Assembly: GCA_018662005.1 (NCBI GenBank)
Contig: JABJHA010000002.1
Coordinates: 124,001-188,000, forward strand
Source: Rhodospirillaceae bacterium
Lineage (GTDB): Bacteria > Pseudomonadota > Alphaproteobacteria > Rhodospirillales > JABHCV01
Length of the DNA stretch: 64,000 bases
Reading direction: 5' to 3'
Position numbers and translations under genes: made by a program. The notes under the pieces are model-generated. The model was not told the DNA's origin. It saw only the letters and a list, made by a program, of their open reading frames with translations, and searched no databases. Below, piece after piece: positions 41,702 through 51,356 of the stretch. Every line of letters begins with the position of its first letter. Position 1 is the first letter of the stretch.

Positions 41702-44128
41702 TTAGCCCCGCATTCGTTCGGCGTCAGGATCAAAAAGCGGTTCGCTTAACAGTTTTGCGGGGCGTTTGACGCCCAGGATTTCGATCTCGAAGCCGTCACT
41801 CCCGTCTGCCAGACCAACAGGGATATAGCCAAGCGCCACCGATTGATCCACATGGTGGCTAAAGCCGCCAGATGTGATCCAGCCGACCACATCCTCCCCG
41901 TGCCAGATCGGTTCGTCGCCCAATACGTCGGCGTCATCGGCGTCAATGGTAAAGGTGACAAGCCGCCGTTCAGGCCCATCGGCCTTTTCACGGGCCGCAG
42001 CCTCGCGGCCTATAAAGTCGTTTTTACCCAGATCGATAAAGCGTCCCAGCCCGGCCTCGAAGGGTCCATAGACGGGCCTGTATTCCGTCGCCCAACCGCC
42101 GAACCCTTTTTCAAGACGCAGGGAATTCAGGGCACGACTGCCAAATAATTTCAGTCCGAATTCTTCACCCGCCTGCATCAGCAAATCGAATATCTGGGCC
42201 TGGTATTCAGGCTTCATCCAGATTTCATATCCCAGATCGCCGGTAAAGGTCAGGCGTCCGACAAGCGCCGGATACATACCTAAATCCATCTCACCTATAG
42301 ACATGAAGGGAAAAGCGGCCGTCGAGACATCCGTAGCGGTAACCTTGGCCAGTAATTCCCGGGATTTCGGCCCGGCGATCGACAAGCCAACAAGACCAAG
42401 CGACAACGCCTCTATGTGCACGTCGCTTCCCTGGCTGTGCACTTTGAACCAGCGCATGTGGTATTCTTCGGCGATGCCGGAACCAAAAACCATAAAGGTT
42501 TCACCGTCAAGATTAGCAACCGTAAAATCACCGATCAGCTTGCCCGCCTCGTTCAGCATGGGCGAAAGCAGGACGCGGCCCGGTTTGGGCAGCCGGTTGG
42601 CGAGAACCTTTGAAATCCAGGCTTCGGCATCGGGGCCGGTGACACGGTATTTGGCGAAAGACGACGTTTCCATCATGCCAACCGCCGATCGCACCGCCGC
42701 ACATTCTGCCTTAACCGAAGCCCAGGCGTTGGAGCGTTTGAAAGTCGGGGTTTCGTAAGGGGTTTCGCCCTCTGGCGCGAACCACTGGGCACTTTCCAGG
42801 CCGTATGCGGAACCGAAAACCGCATTATTCTCTTTCAGGCGATCATAGACTGGCGTCACGCGCAGGGGCCGACCGGCGGGGCGTTCCTCGTTAGGATAAA
42901 CGACCGAAAAACGGTTTGAATAATTTTCACGCACCTTGGCGTTGGTATAGGCCATGGTCGTCCAGTCACCGTAACGCGAAACATCCATCCCCCATACATC
43001 GAAACCCGGATCGCCGTTAACCATCCATTCCGATAACGCCAGCCCGACGCCGCCGCCCTGGCTGAACCCGGCCATCACCGCACAAGCGCACCAGTAATTC
43101 TTCAGCCCCCGGACAGGGCCAATGATGGGATTGCCATCGGGTGCAAAAGTGAAGGGGCCGTTGATAATCTGCTTGATGCCCGCATTTTCAAAGGCCGGGA
43201 AGTGAGAAAAACCAACTTCCAGTGATGGCGCGATGCGATCAAGGTCGGGTTGCAGCAGTTCGTGGCCGAAATCCCAAGGAGTCTCGCGTTCAGCCCAGGG
43301 CACACAGGCTTTCTCGTACGTGCCCATAAGCATACCTTTGCCTTCCTGGCGCAGATAAAGTTCACCTTCAAAATCGATAGCGTGCTTGATCTCCTCGCCC
43401 TTGGCCTCGTTATGGGCGGTCACCTCTGCCATTTCCTCGGTCAGCAGGTACATGTGTTCCATCGCCAGAATGGGCAACTCCAGCCCGACCATGCGCCCGA
43501 CTTCGCGCGCCCACAGGCCACCCGCGTTGACCACATGGTCGGCGTGAATGGTGCCTTTGTCGGTGACCACATCCCAGGTGCCATCCGGACGATGCTGCAA
43601 GTCTTCAACCTTGGTATGACGATAGACTTCCGCACCGCCCACACGTGCCGCCTTGGCAAAGGCGTGTGTCGTGCCCGAGGGATCAAGATGGCCTTCCGTC
43701 GGGCTCCACATGGCGCCAACAAAATGCTTCTTGTCCATCAGCGGAAAAATGTCGGCCGCCTCGTCGACGGAAATAATGTCCATCTCCTCGCCAAGATATC
43801 GGGCGCGGGCGCGCGCCATCTTCAACCAGTCGAGACGTTCCTGGGTTCCCGCCAGCATCACACCACCGGTCAGATGAAGGCTGCAGGATTGCCCGGAAAT
43901 TTCCTCAATTTCCTTATAAAGCTCAATGGTATAGCGCTGGAGTTTGGCAACGTTAGGGTCGCCGTTAAGGGTATGAAAACCGCCTGCCGCATGCCAGGTC
44001 GAGCCTGATGTCAGCTCATCGCGCTCCAGCAGCACAACATCTTTCCAGCCTGCTTTCGTCAAATGATACAGAACGCTGCAACCAACGACGCCGCCGCCAA
44101 TGACGGCGACTTGCACATGATCTTTCAT
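41702..44128 (-). CDS. dimethylglycine/sarcosine dehydrogenase-like flavoprotein with GcvT domain
   Basis: An 808-residue two-part enzyme. Residues 1 to about 370 are an FAD-dependent DAO domain (VAVIGGGVVGCSVLYHLTKAGWKDVVLLERDELTSGSTWHAAGGFH); the His in STWHAAG is the usual covalent FAD site. From about 430 a GcvT/aminomethyltransferase part follows with its C-terminal beta barrel, which would pass the removed methyl group to tetrahydrofolate. Such enzymes N-demethylate dimethylglycine, sarcosine or related methylamines. It is the last gene of the minus-strand ABC transporter run and converges with dddP at eight bases, so it probably handles the imported methylated compound. Confidence 0.88.
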   Translation of the reverse strand: MKDHVQVAVIGGGVVGCSVLYHLTKAGWKDVVLLERDELTSGSTWHAAGGFHTLNGDPNVAKLQRYTIELYKEIEEISGQSCSLHLTGGVMLAGTQERLDWLKMARARARYLGEEMDIISVDEAADIFPLMDKKHFVGAMWSPTEGHLDPSGTTHAFAKAARVGGAEVYRHTKVEDLQHRPDGTWDVVTDKGTIHADHVVNAGGLWAREVGRMVGLELPILAMEHMYLLTEEMAEVTAHNEAKGEEIKHAIDFEGELYLRQEGKGMLMGTYEKACVPWAERETPWDFGHELLQPDLDRIAPSLEVGFSHFPAFENAGIKQIINGPFTFAPDGNPIIGPVRGLKNYWCACAVMAGFSQGGGVGLALSEWMVNGDPGFDVWGMDVSRYGDWTTMAYTNAKVRENYSNRFSVVYPNEERPAGRPLRVTPVYDRLKENNAVFGSAYGLESAQWFAPEGETPYETPTFKRSNAWASVKAECAAVRSAVGMMETSSFAKYRVTGPDAEAWISKVLANRLPKPGRVLLSPMLNEAGKLIGDFTVANLDGETFMVFGSGIAEEYHMRWFKVHSQGSDVHIEALSLGLVGLSIAGPKSRELLAKVTATDVSTAAFPFMSIGEMDLGMYPALVGRLTFTGDLGYEIWMKPEYQAQIFDLLMQAGEEFGLKLFGSRALNSLRLEKGFGGWATEYRPVYGPFEAGLGRFIDLGKNDFIGREAAAREKADGPERRLVTFTIDADDADVLGDEPIWHGEDVVGWITSGGFSHHVDQSVALGYIPVGLADGSDGFEIEILGVKRPAKLLSEPLFDPDAERMRG

Positions 44129-44202
44129 CGGTATTTCCCTTACCCCTCGCGATGTCTTTTTGCCGTTTCACCTGAGCATTAAGTGATGTCACATGGTGGA
44201 TT

Positions 44203-46332
44203 TTAAGGTTCCGCCGCGCCGGCAGTGGGAACGGAATGTTGATCAGAAACCTTAATCACCGGTTCAACCTCGCGAAGTTCATCCATAGGTATATGGCAGG
44301 CAATGCCATGGCGATCTGCGTTAAACTGCACGGGTGGCGGTTCGTTGTCGCAGATTTCGCCGATCCTGCGTTGGCAGCGGGTCGAAAACGGGCATCCCTT
44401 CGGCGGATTGAGCGCGCTGGGCAGGTTGCCTTCCAACACGATGCGCCGTTTCGTGACTTCCGGATCGGCGATCGGCACGGCCGACAGCAGCGCCTCGGTA
44501 TAAGGATGATAGGGCGGGCTGAACACTTCGTCGGTGGTGCCACGCTCCACCAGCAGGCCCATATACATGACGACGACCCGGTCGGCCAGATACCTGACGG
44601 CGCTCAAGTCGTGGCTGATAAACAGCAACGTCGTCTGGTTTTCGCGCTGGATATCGGTCAGCAGTTCAGTAACGGCGGCGGCCACCGATACGTCAAGCGC
44701 CGAAATCGGTTCGTCGGCAATGACCATGGCCGGGTTGCCGGCAAACGCCCGGGCGATACCGATGCGCTGCTTCTGCCCACCGGAAAGTTGCCGCGGCTTG
44801 CGGATGGCGAAATCACGCGGCAGCTTAACGACATCAAGCAACTGCAGGACTCTTTCCTGGATTTTGACAGGATCGGTCTCGACACCGAATTTCTTGATCA
44901 CCCGGCCGATTTGGGCACCGATGGTTAAGCTGGGGTTGAGGGTGTCGTTGGGATTTTGGAAGACCATCTGCAAGTTGCCTAGCTGACCCGGCGTACGGCT
45001 TTGCACCGGCAGATCACCAATATTGACGCCGCCCATAAGGACTTCGCCATCGGTCGCCTGTTCCAGGCCCATCAGGACCTTGGCGAAGGTTGACTTGCCG
45101 CAGCCCGACTCGCCGACGATAGCGACGGTTTCGCCGCGCCCGGCGCGGAAGGTTATATCCTCGTTGGCTTTGACGTGGCGCACACCTTCACCCGAAATCA
45201 TTGCCGCCATTGAGGTGTCGCGGACCTCGTAATATTTCTGCATGGCATCGACTTCAAGCACCGTCTCGCCAATTTCCGCCGGTGGCTTCGCCTCGCTCAC
45301 GGAAATCAACGCATCGTGGTCGATGCTGTTCCACAATTCGCAGCGGACCCGGTGCGCCGAATCTTCGTCGGTGTGGACAGCGGTCATTTTTACCAGTTCA
45401 TTATCACAGGTTCCGGCCTCGAAGAAATCACAGCGCGGACCGAAGTAGCAACCGGTGGGACGTTCGTGCGGCAGCGGCAACTGCCCGCGGATGGCCTTCA
45501 AGGGACGTGCGTTCTTGTCGGCATGGGGCAGTGGAATACAGCCGAACAGCCCGTGCGTATAGGGGTGCTTGGGCCAGGAAAAGATCGAATCGATGTGTCC
45601 TTCCTCGACCACCTCGCCGGAATACATGACGCAGATGCGGTCGCAGACCTCAAGCATCAAACCCAGATTGTGTGAAATATAAAGCAGCGACGTATTGAAC
45701 TTTTTGCTCAATTCGGCGATTAACTCGACGATGCCCGCCTCGACGGTGACATCAAGCGCCGTCGTCGGTTCATCCAGCAGCAACAACGACGGGCTCGACA
45801 ACAGCGCCATGGCGATTACCACACGCTGCTGCTGGCCGCCTGAAATCTGGTGCGGGTAGGCATCCATGACCCGCTCGGGGTCGGGCAAGTGGACATCGCC
45901 AAGCATTTGAACACTGCGCTTGAAGGCCTCGTCACTGGATGCGCCCTCATGAGTCATCGGCACTTCCATCAACTGGCTGCCGATGGTGAGTGACGGATTG
46001 AGCGCCGCCATCGGCTCCTGGTAGATCATGGCGATTTCCGAACCGCGAATATTTTGCAGTTCTTCACTGCTAAGGGTCGCCATGTCGCGGCCCTTGAACT
46101 TGACGGTGCCGCCGACGATATCGCCGTTGCCGCCCATATAACGCATGATCGCCATGGCCACGGTCGACTTGCCGCAGCCCGACTCACCGACCAGTCCGAT
46201 GCTTTCACCCGGGGCCAGGGTCGCGGAAAAGTCGACAACGGCGGGAATTTCACCGGCTCGGGTGTAATAGGACAGACACAGGTCCTCTATTTCCAGGACC
46301 GGGCCATCGTAACTGTTTGCAGAATCTGGCAT
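44203..46332 (-). CDS. peptide-type ABC transporter, fused double ATPase (DppD-DppF type)
   Basis: A 709-residue protein that joins both ATPases of an oligopeptide/dipeptide-type importer. The first half has Walker [13 protein letters not shown] and signature [15 protein letters not shown], the second [12 protein letters not shown] and [15 protein letters not shown]. Each half has the HPY motif of Opp/Dpp ATPases ([24 protein letters not shown]) and a Cys-rich extension such as [15 protein letters not shown]. It starts three bases after the second permease stop. Together with two permeases and the binding protein it makes a full importer. Confidence 0.93.
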   Translation of the reverse strand: MPDSANSYDGPVLEIEDLCLSYYTRAGEIPAVVDFSATLAPGESIGLVGESGCGKSTVAMAIMRYMGGNGDIVGGTVKFKGRDMATLSSEELQNIRGSEIAMIYQEPMAALNPSLTIGSQLMEVPMTHEGASSDEAFKRSVQMLGDVHLPDPERVMDAYPHQISGGQQQRVVIAMALLSSPSLLLLDEPTTALDVTVEAGIVELIAELSKKFNTSLLYISHNLGLMLEVCDRICVMYSGEVVEEGHIDSIFSWPKHPYTHGLFGCIPLPHADKNARPLKAIRGQLPLPHERPTGCYFGPRCDFFEAGTCDNELVKMTAVHTDEDSAHRVRCELWNSIDHDALISVSEAKPPAEIGETVLEVDAMQKYYEVRDTSMAAMISGEGVRHVKANEDITFRAGRGETVAIVGESGCGKSTFAKVLMGLEQATDGEVLMGGVNIGDLPVQSRTPGQLGNLQMVFQNPNDTLNPSLTIGAQIGRVIKKFGVETDPVKIQERVLQLLDVVKLPRDFAIRKPRQLSGGQKQRIGIARAFAGNPAMVIADEPISALDVSVAAAVTELLTDIQRENQTTLLFISHDLSAVRYLADRVVVMYMGLLVERGTTDEVFSPPYHPYTEALLSAVPIADPEVTKRRIVLEGNLPSALNPPKGCPFSTRCQRRIGEICDNEPPPVQFNADRHGIACHIPMDELREVEPVIKVSDQHSVPTAGAAEP

Positions 46333-46335
46333 AGC

Positions 46336-47229
46336 TTAATCCCTCAGTGAAACTTCACGCAAGCCGTCGGCGAGCAGGTTGAAGCCCAAAATCAACGATG
46401 AAATAGCGATGCACGGAAAGATCGTCATATGCGGGAAGATCATTGCCATCTTCCGCGTTTCATTGATCATGCCGCCCCAATCCGGGTCTGGCGGCGGCAG
46501 ACCAAGTCCCAGGAACCCCAACACGCCGATGGTGATGATGACGTAGCCTAAGCGCAGACAGGCATCGACGATCAGCGGCCCGCGCGCGTTCGGCAAGATT
46601 TCCACCAACATAATATACATGGGGGATTCACCGCGCGTCTGGGCGGCGGCGACGTAATCGCGGTTTCGCAGGTCGAGCACCAGTCCGCGAACGATACGCA
46701 TGATGCCTGGGGCGCTGGCGAAGGTGATGGCGATGATGATGTTGATGCCGGAGGAACCGATGGTGGCAATGATGATGATGTAGAGGACAAGCACCGGGAA
46801 CGACAGGATGATGTCACTGATACGGGACAGTAAGATATCCCACCAACCCAGATGATAGCCAGCCGCCAGCCCCATCAGAATGCCCAGCGTATAGGCGCAT
46901 AGCGTCGCCAGCGGCGCATAGAACAAGACCGTTTGAGAGCCAAAGATAATGCGCGACAGAATATCGCGGCCAAGATGATCAGTGCCGAGCCAGAAGGTGC
47001 CGCCCTGGGCGTAGACGGTGCCGGGTTTGGCCATGGGTTGCAGGGTGGCCAGCGGATCGAAGGGGGCAATGAGCGGTGCCAGGATGGCGATGATGACCCA
47101 GAACAGGACCAATAGGGCACCGACCATGCCGGGTGTGCTTTCACGCAGCAGTGCAAAGGACTTGAGCGCACGCATAAAGGCGGCTCCTGGGGTCGGCGCT
47201 GGGGTGACGGTTTCGACGATATCTGTCAT
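46336..47229 (-). CDS. peptide-type ABC transporter permease (DppC-like)
   Basis: A 297-residue inner-membrane permease with an N-terminal cytoplasmic arm and about six helices. Seen are LGTDHLGRDILSRIIFGSQTVLFYAPLATLCAY and the coupling region FASAPGIMRIVRGLVLDLRNRDYVAAAQTRGESPMYIMLVEILPN with the EAA-type motif. The C-terminal part has LGFLGLGLPPPDPDWGGMINE, typical for DppC/OppC. GGAGGATG precedes the ATG. It lies 13 bases after the DppB-like stop. Confidence 0.93.
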   Translation of the reverse strand: MTDIVETVTPAPTPGAAFMRALKSFALLRESTPGMVGALLVLFWVIIAILAPLIAPFDPLATLQPMAKPGTVYAQGGTFWLGTDHLGRDILSRIIFGSQTVLFYAPLATLCAYTLGILMGLAAGYHLGWWDILLSRISDIILSFPVLVLYIIIIATIGSSGINIIIAITFASAPGIMRIVRGLVLDLRNRDYVAAAQTRGESPMYIMLVEILPNARGPLIVDACLRLGYVIITIGVLGFLGLGLPPPDPDWGGMINETRKMAMIFPHMTIFPCIAISSLILGFNLLADGLREVSLRD

Positions 47230-47242
47230 CTTTCATCCTCCC

Positions 47243-48175
47243 TCAGGTGAAGCGAATTCTGGGGTTAAGATAGGTATAACCGATGTCGGCGATGGTCTGG
47301 CTGGCGACGGCGACGAACACGGCGACCATGGCACAGGCCTCGATAACGAAGATATCCTGATTGAGCGATGCCTCCAGCAGCAAGGCCCCAAAGCCTTTGT
47401 AGGCGAAGAAGAATTCGACAACGATAACCCCCGACAGCAACCAGTTGATCTGCAGCATAATCACCGTGAAGGGCGCGATCAGCGCATTCCTGAGCGCGTG
47501 CTTCATGATCACCTGTCTGTACGGCAGGCCCTTTAGCACGGCGGTGCGGATATAGTGGGTGGTCATCACTTCAGCCATAGACGCCCGCGTCATCCGCGCG
47601 ACATAGCCAAAATCATAGATAATCAGCACCATTACCGGCAGAATCATTTGTTTGACATCGAAGCCGCTGGTCATTGACGACGTGCCCGGCAGCCATTTCA
47701 GGCCGAATACGAATATGGCCGACAAAAGGACGGTGCTGGCGAATTCCGGAACTGATGTGGTGATGATCGAGCCTATCGAAATGACGCGGTCCAGTCTGGA
47801 GCCCTCGCGCATGCCGGCCAACACGCCAAGAATGAGCGATAGCGGGATCATGATGGCGAAGGTCCAGAACCCCAAGATCGCCGTGTTCCACAGACGCGGC
47901 CACAAAACTTCGGATACCGGCACCCTGAAGCGCACGGAATCGCCAAATTCCCCGCTCAGGAAATTACCCAGCCAAGACCCATACCGGTACCACAACGGTT
48001 CGAAATAGCCGTGTCTTTCAAGCCACAACTGACGCGCTTCTTCAGATGAATAGGGCCCCAGAACCTTGGTCGCGACGTTGCCCGGCGAAAACTCGAGCAA
48101 CATGAACAGCAACATCGACACCACCAGCATGGTCAGTATCATAAAACCTATACGCTTGCTGATCATAATCAACAT
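47243..48175 (-). CDS. peptide-type ABC transporter permease (DppB-like)
   Basis: A 310-residue inner-membrane permease of the DppB/OppB type with about six helices. It shows the N-terminal helix ISKRIGFMILTMLVVSMLLFMLLEFSPGN, the RYGSWLGNFLSGEFGDSVRFRVPVSEVLWPRL segment of the family and a coupling loop MTRASMAEVMTTHYIRTAVLKGLPYRQVIMKHALRNALI. AAGGA lies ten bases before the ATG at 48175. Between it and the binding protein gene is a strong hairpin. Confidence 0.93.
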   Translation of the reverse strand: MLIMISKRIGFMILTMLVVSMLLFMLLEFSPGNVATKVLGPYSSEEARQLWLERHGYFEPLWYRYGSWLGNFLSGEFGDSVRFRVPVSEVLWPRLWNTAILGFWTFAIMIPLSLILGVLAGMREGSRLDRVISIGSIITTSVPEFASTVLLSAIFVFGLKWLPGTSSMTSGFDVKQMILPVMVLIIYDFGYVARMTRASMAEVMTTHYIRTAVLKGLPYRQVIMKHALRNALIAPFTVIMLQINWLLSGVIVVEFFFAYKGFGALLLEASLNQDIFVIEACAMVAVFVAVASQTIADIGYTYLNPRIRFT

Positions 48176-48221
48176 GAGGATGTTATCCTTAGTCTCAACC
48201 GTCGTAACAGGACACCGCGCT

Positions 48222-48252
48222 CACCGGCATTTCTTGTAAAGAAATGCCGGTG
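48222..48252. repeat. 12-bp perfect stem-loop between binding protein and permease genes
   Basis: CACCGGCATTTC at 48222-48233 pairs perfectly with GAAATGCCGGTG at 48241-48252 around a 7-base loop. On the transcribed (minus) strand no T-run follows, so it is more likely a stabiliser of the binding-protein mRNA than a terminator. A T-run follows only in the plus direction. Confidence 0.7.
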
Positions 48253-48278
48253 GCGCTTTTTGATGCTCGAAAATCAAG

Positions 48279-50003
48279 TCAGGAATCAATCCAGACTTTG
48301 TTCCATTGGTGATAGTTGGTCGGGTGAATTCCTAAATTCTGGACCTTGTCACTGGCCGCCGTCATCACCGAACGGAAGTACGGCTGGATCATGATGGCGT
48401 CGTCCTGCAGGCGTTTTTCAACCTTCGCCATAATTTTATGGCGCTTGTTGATATCCACCGTCGATTCTGCCTGGGTCAGCAAGTCATCAAATTCCTTGCT
48501 GGAATACTTGGCTTCGTTCCACGGCACACCGGTGCGGTAAGCGACGCCGAGCAACATGGTGCCAAGTGGCCTATGCGTCCACACCGTCAGGCTGAAGTCC
48601 GCCTTGTCCCAGACATCCCAATACTGTGCAGCAGGCATGACATTAACGTTCACGTTGATTCCTGCTTCGGCTAGATTCTGCTTCAGCACGATAACCTGAT
48701 CCGTCTCCCACTGGCCATTGGTGTTGCCGACATTACACGTAATGTCGAGACCACCGCCATGTCCGGCATCAGCCAAAAGCTGTTTGGCCTTGCCAACATT
48801 GCGCTTGATCTTGGGTAGCGGCGCGTAATCGGGCTGGCAGCCACAAACATGGTGATTTTCTGCAACCATACCACGGCCCTGGTGAGCGGTTTTCAACATC
48901 TGCTCGTTATCGGCAGCCAGTTGCATCGCCTGACGCACCCGAATGTCTTTATAGGGCGCTCTTTCGGCCTGGATACGCATGCAGCCGGTTTGTGCCGTCG
49001 TTACCTCATGCACCTTAACGCCCGGCATGGTCTCGGCGGCGCCGAGCAGCGTCAGGTCGAGCACATACATAGTATCGACCTGGCCCGAAGCGAGTGCCGC
49101 AAGGGAAGCGGCAGAGTCCTGCCCGGTGTCGATGTAGTGAATTTCATCAAGGAGTGGGTCTTCGCCCCAATACTTGAAACCACCACCACGGCGTTTCAGG
49201 ATCGCAATTTCACCAACCCTGAATTCGGCCAGCGTATAAGGACCGGTGCCAAGATCAGGTGTCTTGGTAATGTTGGCACCTTTTTCGGCAAAGCTGCGAT
49301 GCATGATAACAGCCGGGTAATGGTACATTTTTTCGGGGATCGACAGATCCGGCGAATTCAGGTGAATGCGAACGGTGTAAGTGTCAACCTTCTCGACAGA
49401 GCCTTCGATCATACGCTTGACCTTGATCGCCTTGCCGTCTTTGTCCTTACCGTCTTCTTCCTTAAGCATGGTGTTGAGCATACCGACCATGGAAGAGCCG
49501 ACATTAGGGTCGAGCCAGCGCTTGATGTTGACGATGACATCGTCGGCGGTCAACTCGTCGCCGTTACCAAACTTGACGCCTTTGCGAATATGGAACGTCC
49601 ATGTTTTCAAGTCATCTGAGGGCACCCATTTTTCAGCCAGATAGGGCCGGGTCACGTTATCGGAACCGGTGATCGTCAGATATTCAGCCATCTGCCGCGT
49701 GACGTTGGATTTTTCAACCCAGTCATAGACTGCCGGGTCGGACATGTCCTGAACCTGCATGGCGCAACGGATGGTGCCGCCTTTTTTCGGGGTCGCGGCT
49801 TCGGCGCTGGAAATCAGGCTTGGAAGTTCATTGCTGAATGTATCGGTAAATGAATAAGCGGCGGCGGCGCTAAGTCCCAGAAGCGTGGTTGTGCGCAGGA
49901 ATTCCCTGCGGTCCACTTCGCCTTTTAGAAATTTGTTCTTGAGGTCCGCTACTCTTGGGTGTACGCGACCCTGTTTTTCATGGTCCATCTTTGTCTTCGT
50001 CAT
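48279..50003 (-). CDS. Tat-exported family 5 solute-binding protein of the peptide-type ABC transporter
   Basis: A 574-residue SBP_bac_5 protein. The ATG at 50003 follows a strong GGAGGGGAG site. A Tat signal is visible at about residues 31-57 (VDRREFLRTTTLLGLSAAAAYSF), so it is exported folded. The mature part starts near EAATPKKGGTIRCAM and keeps family segments such as LAEKWVPSDDLKTWTFHIRKGVKFGNGDELTADDVIVNIKRWLDP and VRQAMQLAADNEQML. Ligand is unknown; the operon ends in a methylamine-type dehydrogenase, so a quaternary amine, betaine or small peptide is plausible. It is the first gene of its operon. Confidence 0.9.
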   Translation of the reverse strand: MTKTKMDHEKQGRVHPRVADLKNKFLKGEVDRREFLRTTTLLGLSAAAAYSFTDTFSNELPSLISSAEAATPKKGGTIRCAMQVQDMSDPAVYDWVEKSNVTRQMAEYLTITGSDNVTRPYLAEKWVPSDDLKTWTFHIRKGVKFGNGDELTADDVIVNIKRWLDPNVGSSMVGMLNTMLKEEDGKDKDGKAIKVKRMIEGSVEKVDTYTVRIHLNSPDLSIPEKMYHYPAVIMHRSFAEKGANITKTPDLGTGPYTLAEFRVGEIAILKRRGGGFKYWGEDPLLDEIHYIDTGQDSAASLAALASGQVDTMYVLDLTLLGAAETMPGVKVHEVTTAQTGCMRIQAERAPYKDIRVRQAMQLAADNEQMLKTAHQGRGMVAENHHVCGCQPDYAPLPKIKRNVGKAKQLLADAGHGGGLDITCNVGNTNGQWETDQVIVLKQNLAEAGINVNVNVMPAAQYWDVWDKADFSLTVWTHRPLGTMLLGVAYRTGVPWNEAKYSSKEFDDLLTQAESTVDINKRHKIMAKVEKRLQDDAIMIQPYFRSVMTAASDKVQNLGIHPTNYHQWNKVWIDS

Positions 50004-50389
50004 AACTCCCCTCCCTAGGCTTGTTTTTGATGCTTTCATTAAAGAAGCTCTATGTAGACGTAGGACAGGTGATCGCATCGTTAGTTTATCTAACTTAAAC
50101 GATCCTGAATTTAAGAACTTCTCCCGTTTTTTTTATAATGATAATGCTTTGTTACGTATCAGGGCATGATAACCCTTCAACCGCATTATTCAAGGTTACA
50201 TATATTTTTCACAGCATTATCAATTGCGACCTTGCCATCCTCAACAGGCACGGAGAAATATAATATTCCCATTGCGACAATCCTTATTCCCTACCCGTCC
50301 TGCATTATCATCGTTGATAACAAAGATTGCGAGTGGGGATAGTATTGTGATCTCTGGTCACGTTTTTACACTGTCTTGCCAAAAAAATT
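50004..50389. other. 386-bp AT-rich spacer before the binding protein gene
   Basis: No gene is seen. It should carry the promoter of the minus-strand transporter operon and the end of the catabolic operon above 50390. Notable items are an 8-T run on the plus strand near 50132 (A-run on the transcribed strand), and a small stem TTATCA-TCGT-TGATAA at 50305-50320. No clear -10/-35 pair could be named on the minus strand. Confidence 0.6.
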
Positions 50390-51346
50390 CTATTGGGCCT
50401 TAACAACAACTTCATGCCCTGCTTCCTCTGTTTCCGTATCGATCATTTCTGGCGGGAAGCCAGGGGCACGCAAGTCCATCTCGCAAGCATCTTCAAGGCG
50501 TTTGACGATCATCGATGACCAGGCCCGTGATCCGTATTTTTCCTGCCCCTGTTTAAAAATGTCGAGCACCTTGGGGGAAATTTCAAGGGGAACCCCGGCC
50601 CGCTCTGCTACGCTTTGGAACAGCGTCATATCCTTGATTACAAGATCCATGGTGAAGTTGATATTGTAGCTGCCATTGAGAATGACCTGACTTTCAGTTT
50701 CATGTACGAAGGAGTTGCCAGAGGATATGCGGATCGCTTCAAACGTCGTGCTCATATCCATACCGGCCTTGGCAGCGGTCATCATGGCCTCGCCCAGCGA
50801 CACCAGATGCACAGACGCCAGATAATTGGTCACCACTTTCAACACCGACGCAGAGCCCAGGGGGCCAGTATGAAGAATACGCCTACCCATGGCGCTGAGT
50901 GCTGGCAAGGCGCGCTCGAAGGCGGCGCGTTCACCACCCGCGAAGATGGCGATGTTCCCCGTCGCGGCCCTGTGACATCCACCTGATACCGGCGTGTCCA
51001 TGGGCGTCGCCCCCGTGGCGATGACCTTTTCGGCCAGGCGCTTAACTTCGGCCTCGTCAGTGGTGCTCATCTCGAGCCAGATTTTCCCCTCCCCCAACCC
51101 GGCAAGGATACCGTCTTCGGCCTCCATAACGGCGGCGCTGGCTGCCGGGGACGGTAAACAGGTGATGATCATGTCAACCGCTTCGGCCATTTCCTTCGGG
51201 CTTTCAGCCCAAGTGGCGCCGTCGTCCAGAAACGGTTGGGCTAAATCCCGATCAAGATCGCGGACCGTCAGATCAAAGCCATTCCGCAGCAAACTTCCGG
51301 CCAATTTACCACCGACATTGCCAAGCCCGATGAAACCAATTTTCAT
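50390..51346 (-). CDS. 3-hydroxyisobutyrate/6-phosphogluconate dehydrogenase family oxidoreductase
   Basis: A 318-residue NAD(P)-dependent beta-hydroxyacid dehydrogenase. The start MKIGFIGLGNVGGKLAGSLLRNG is the family Rossmann motif; DTPVSGGCHRAATGNIAIFAGG is the substrate-binding block and the catalytic Lys lies in LKVVTNYLASVHLVSLGEAM. The ATG at 51346 is chosen because AAGGAGAAC precedes it; the frame is open upstream into the next gene. It probably oxidises a small hydroxyacid or tartronate-semialdehyde-like compound made by the enolase-superfamily enzyme upstream. Confidence 0.87.
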   Translation of the reverse strand: MKIGFIGLGNVGGKLAGSLLRNGFDLTVRDLDRDLAQPFLDDGATWAESPKEMAEAVDMIITCLPSPAASAAVMEAEDGILAGLGEGKIWLEMSTTDEAEVKRLAEKVIATGATPMDTPVSGGCHRAATGNIAIFAGGERAAFERALPALSAMGRRILHTGPLGSASVLKVVTNYLASVHLVSLGEAMMTAAKAGMDMSTTFEAIRISSGNSFVHETESQVILNGSYNINFTMDLVIKDMTLFQSVAERAGVPLEISPKVLDIFKQGQEKYGSRAWSSMIVKRLEDACEMDLRAPGFPPEMIDTETEEAGHEVVVKAQ

Positions 51347-51356
51347 GATGTTCTCC

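Noticed and set aside
41702-44128. DmdA (DMSP demethylase) identity for the GcvT-containing protein
   Set aside because: DmdA is a GcvT-type protein without a flavin domain; this one has a full FAD domain, so it fits dimethylglycine/sarcosine dehydrogenases better.
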